64,000 nucleotides of DNA, from contig NZ_OZ244781.1 of the NCBI RefSeq assembly GCF_965219595.1, positions 1,922,001-1,986,000 of the forward strand, written 5' to 3'. The DNA is from Poriferisodalis sp022821985 (GTDB taxonomy: Bacteria > Actinomycetota > Acidimicrobiia > Acidimicrobiales > Poriferisodalaceae). Positions 62,119-64,000 of the stretch are shown piece by piece (the stretch's first letter is position 1; the number at the start of each line of letters is the position of its first letter). The translations under genes and the position numbers were made by a program. Under the pieces are notes generated by a model. The model searched no databases. It saw only the letters and a program-made list of their open reading frames with translations, and had not been told where the DNA came from.

Positions 62119-62552
62119 GTTCCGCCGCCGTCGACAGCTCTCCTGAGCGCGACCTTGCGTTCGACATGGCGCGCCGCAGTCTGTGGGTGTTTCCGGCCTG
62201 GGTTGTCGTCAGCGGGTTCATCTGGGGCATAGGCGGGGCGCTCTCGTCGGCACTCGGCTATGTGCTGGTCATCGGCAATCTCGCGGCAGCCGCAGCGCTG
62301 ATGGCGTGGGGCGCGCGCACCTCACCGGTCGCGCTCATGGGCGCCACGCTGGGCGGCTTCATCGTGCGGCTCGCAGTGCTCGCCGGCATCGTCCTCGCGG
62401 TCAGTCCGCTCGGCTTCTTCGAGCCCGTGCCCATCGCGATCACCATCGTCGCGAGCCATCTCGGTCTGCTTGCGTGGGAGATCCGCTATGTTTCCCTGCG
62501 GCTCGCAGCCCCAGGCCTTGATCTCCAACGTCCCGGCAAGGAGCAGAAGTGA
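62115..62552 (+). CDS. atpI: ATP synthase subunit I-like protein
   Basis: 145 residues with four hydrophobic helices, the size and place of AtpI, which assists assembly of the c-ring. GTG 62115 overlaps the preceding stop, and its stop overlaps the atpB start. Assignment is mainly by topology and context. Confidence 0.72.
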   Translation: MSSAAVDSSPERDLAFDMARRSLWVFPAWVVVSGFIWGIGGALSSALGYVLVIGNLAAAAALMAWGARTSPVALMGATLGGFIVRLAVLAGIVLAVSPLGFFEPVPIAITIVASHLGLLAWEIRYVSLRLAAPGLDLQRPGKEQK

Positions 62553-63367
62553 ACCTGCTAGCGCTGACCTTCCCCGACATCGGGCACCTCTTGGAGTGGC
62601 CGGGCCTCTTCGGGCACGACGATGGAACCAACGCTTGGTACGCGCTGAACAAGGTCGGCATCATCTACCTCTTCGCCTGCGCGGCCTCGCTGGCGATCTT
62701 CGTGATGGCCAAGCGTCGCTACGACCGGTCGGAGGTCATCGTCGCTCCCCGCGGCATCCAGACGGTGGCGGAGACGTCAGTCGGGTTCGTCCGCGAGAAC
62801 ATCATCATGCAATCCATCGGCCCCGACGGGCTGCGCTACCTGCCGTTCCTGCTGTCGATGTTCCTGTTCATCTTCTTCTCGAACATCACTGAGGTTGTGC
62901 CGCTGATTCACTTCCCGGCCAACGCGCGCATGGCGATGCCGGCCACGCTCGCGATCTTGGTGTGGCTGGTGTTCAACGGCATCGGCATCAAGCATCACGG
63001 CTTCTTCGGCTACCTAAAGAACGTGGCGATCCCGCCGGGCGTGCCCAAGGCGCTGCTCCCGCTGGTGGCGCTCATCGAGGTCGTGTCCACGTTTGTCGTG
63101 CGGCCGTTCTCGCTGGCGGTGCGGCTCTTCGCCAACATGCTCGCCGGCCACCTGCTGCTGGTGACGTTCGCTGTGCTGTCTCACACCGTGTTCTGGCTGG
63201 CGCTCACTGACAGCACGCCCACTTGGCTGGTCATCATCACGCCTGCTCCGTTCCTCATGCTGATAGGCCTCACGGGGTTTGAGATCTTGGTGGCGGTCCT
63301 CCAAGCGTTCATCTTCACCATCCTCACGGCCGTCTACATCGGTGCCGCACTGCACCCCGAGCACTAG
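62549..63367 (+). CDS. atpB: F0F1 ATP synthase subunit a
   Basis: 272-residue proton-channel subunit. The essential arginine is in FSLAVRLFANMLAGHLLL, and the C-terminal FEILVAVLQAFIFTILTAVYIG is the conserved last helix. GTG 62549 overlaps the upstream stop. Confidence 0.95.
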   Translation: MNLLALTFPDIGHLLEWPGLFGHDDGTNAWYALNKVGIIYLFACAASLAIFVMAKRRYDRSEVIVAPRGIQTVAETSVGFVRENIIMQSIGPDGLRYLPFLLSMFLFIFFSNITEVVPLIHFPANARMAMPATLAILVWLVFNGIGIKHHGFFGYLKNVAIPPGVPKALLPLVALIEVVSTFVVRPFSLAVRLFANMLAGHLLLVTFAVLSHTVFWLALTDSTPTWLVIITPAPFLMLIGLTGFEILVAVLQAFIFTILTAVYIGAALHPEH

Positions 63368-63476
63368 GCCCACTCTCAGTTCAGATCATCCAGTTCCCAC
63401 CGACCACCGGCCGCACAGTGCCCCGGCGCTTTGGCCCCTGCCCCAAGATCCGATACAACACAGGAGAAAACGAGTA

Positions 63477-63728
63477 ATGGACTTGCTCGCACAAGCGGAT
63501 AACGCAGTTGACGGCCTCAAGGCGCTCGGCGCCGGCCTCGGCTATGGCCTCGCAGCCATCGGCCCGGGCGTCGGCATCGGCCTCGTCGTCGGCAACGCCA
63601 TCACCGCGATGGCTCGCCAGCCCGAATCAGCAGGCATGGTCCGCACGACCATGTTCTTGGGCATCGCGTTCACCGAGGCACTGGCCCTCATCGGTTTCGT
63701 GGTGTTCATCCTGCTCAACTTCGCGTAG
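63477..63728 (+). CDS. atpE: F0F1 ATP synthase subunit c
   Basis: 83 residues, two helices with the Gly-rich first helix (GLGYGLAAIGPGVGIGLVVG), the polar loop ARQPE and the ion-binding glutamate in FTEALALIGFVV. ATG 63477; an AGGAGA site lies about 13 bases upstream. Confidence 0.96.
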   Translation: MDLLAQADNAVDGLKALGAGLGYGLAAIGPGVGIGLVVGNAITAMARQPESAGMVRTTMFLGIAFTEALALIGFVVFILLNFA

Positions 63729-63737
63729 GAGGCGGCA

Positions 63738-64000
63738 GTGAACGCACTGGCATCCGGCCTGCTCGCAGCGTCCGAGGGCGAGTCATCCAACCCGATCATC
63801 CCCGAACTGTTCGAGGTGGTCTGGGGCACGATTGCGTTCGCGATCTTGCTCTTCGTGATGTGGAAGTTCGCGCTGCCGCCCATCAAGCGGGCGATGGAGG
63901 CGCGCACCGAGCGCATCCAGGGCGACCTCGACGCCGCAGCCACCGCCAAGACCGAAGCCGAGGAGCTGCGTGCGTCCTATGACGCTCGCCTGGCCGAGGC
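63738..64000 (+). CDS. atpF: F0F1 ATP synthase subunit b (3' part beyond window)
   Basis: The first 87 codons are visible: a short N-terminus, one membrane helix (about 25-43), then the charged helical stalk MEARTERIQGDLDAAATAK. GTG 63738 follows TAGGAGGCGG. The gene continues past the window end. Confidence 0.92.
   Translation, partial: MNALASGLLAASEGESSNPIIPELFEVVWGTIAFAILLFVMWKFALPPIKRAMEARTERIQGDLDAAATAKTEAEELRASYDARLAE

Overview
The window is GC-rich DNA from an actinobacterium, most likely an Acidimicrobiia-type lineage. This is inferred from actinobacterial marker families (DUF3107, the DUF3090 / SCO1664 / MSMEG_4193 phosphatase cluster, DUF5317, a PdtaS-type kinase, F420-linked enzymes), from gene order, and from many leaderless genes whose start codon lies 6-7 bases after a TANNNT-like -10 box. 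No species can be named from the sequence alone.

Layout. 1-4.8 kb: 3' part of valS, a small membrane protein, a CaiB/BaiF CoA-transferase and two membrane proteins. 4.9-12.0 kb: a small biotin carrier, then a complete System I cytochrome c maturation operon (ccmA-B-C-D-E-F-G and a ccmH/ccmI fusion) with overlapping genes. 12.2-15.0 kb: Mrp-type ATPase and SelO. 15.0-25.3 kb and 27.3-30.3 kb: a repeat-rich accessory region interrupted by a core pair (DUF3107 and pdtaS, 25.5-27.3 kb). 30.3-50.5 kb: core genes: lipid kinase, etfBA, SCO1664/DUF3090/phosphatase, UdgB, lipoprotein, FrhB-like and PPOX F420 enzymes, tRNA-Arg(CCG), argS-lysA-hom-thrC, a Rho-like gene, rpmE, prfA and a prmC-sua5 fusion. 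50.7-56.2 kb: a likely defence island (adenine methylase, candidate restriction enzyme, large DUF4062-TPR-PIN protein). 56.6-58.4 kb: rpiB and glyA. 58.5-61.7 kb: a fourth accessory module. 61.8 kb to the end: start of the ATP synthase operon.

The most unusual content is a four-copy module. Each copy has a conserved promoter and about 300-base leader, and a secreted protein 'A' with a constant Cys-containing N-terminus, an Asp/Gly/Ser-rich linker, a variable Cys-containing hydrophobic domain and an EF-hand/dockerin-like tail. One or more small unrelated membrane proteins 'B' follow. Two of the four copies end beside a serine recombinase. Truncated A tails paired with their own B genes lie between the complete copies. 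This resembles polymorphic toxin/immunity loci with orphan cassettes; a pore-forming-toxin/membrane-immunity reading is inference. Two of the four A genes share the same one-base frameshift. Three copies end at a small CopG/VapB-like gene; two of these are inverted relative to each other and carry copies of the pdtaS 3' end. The 3' end of selO is also duplicated inside the region.

Other notable points are a Rho-like protein without a P-loop, a PrmC-Sua5 fusion and a System I Ccm operon in an actinobacterium.
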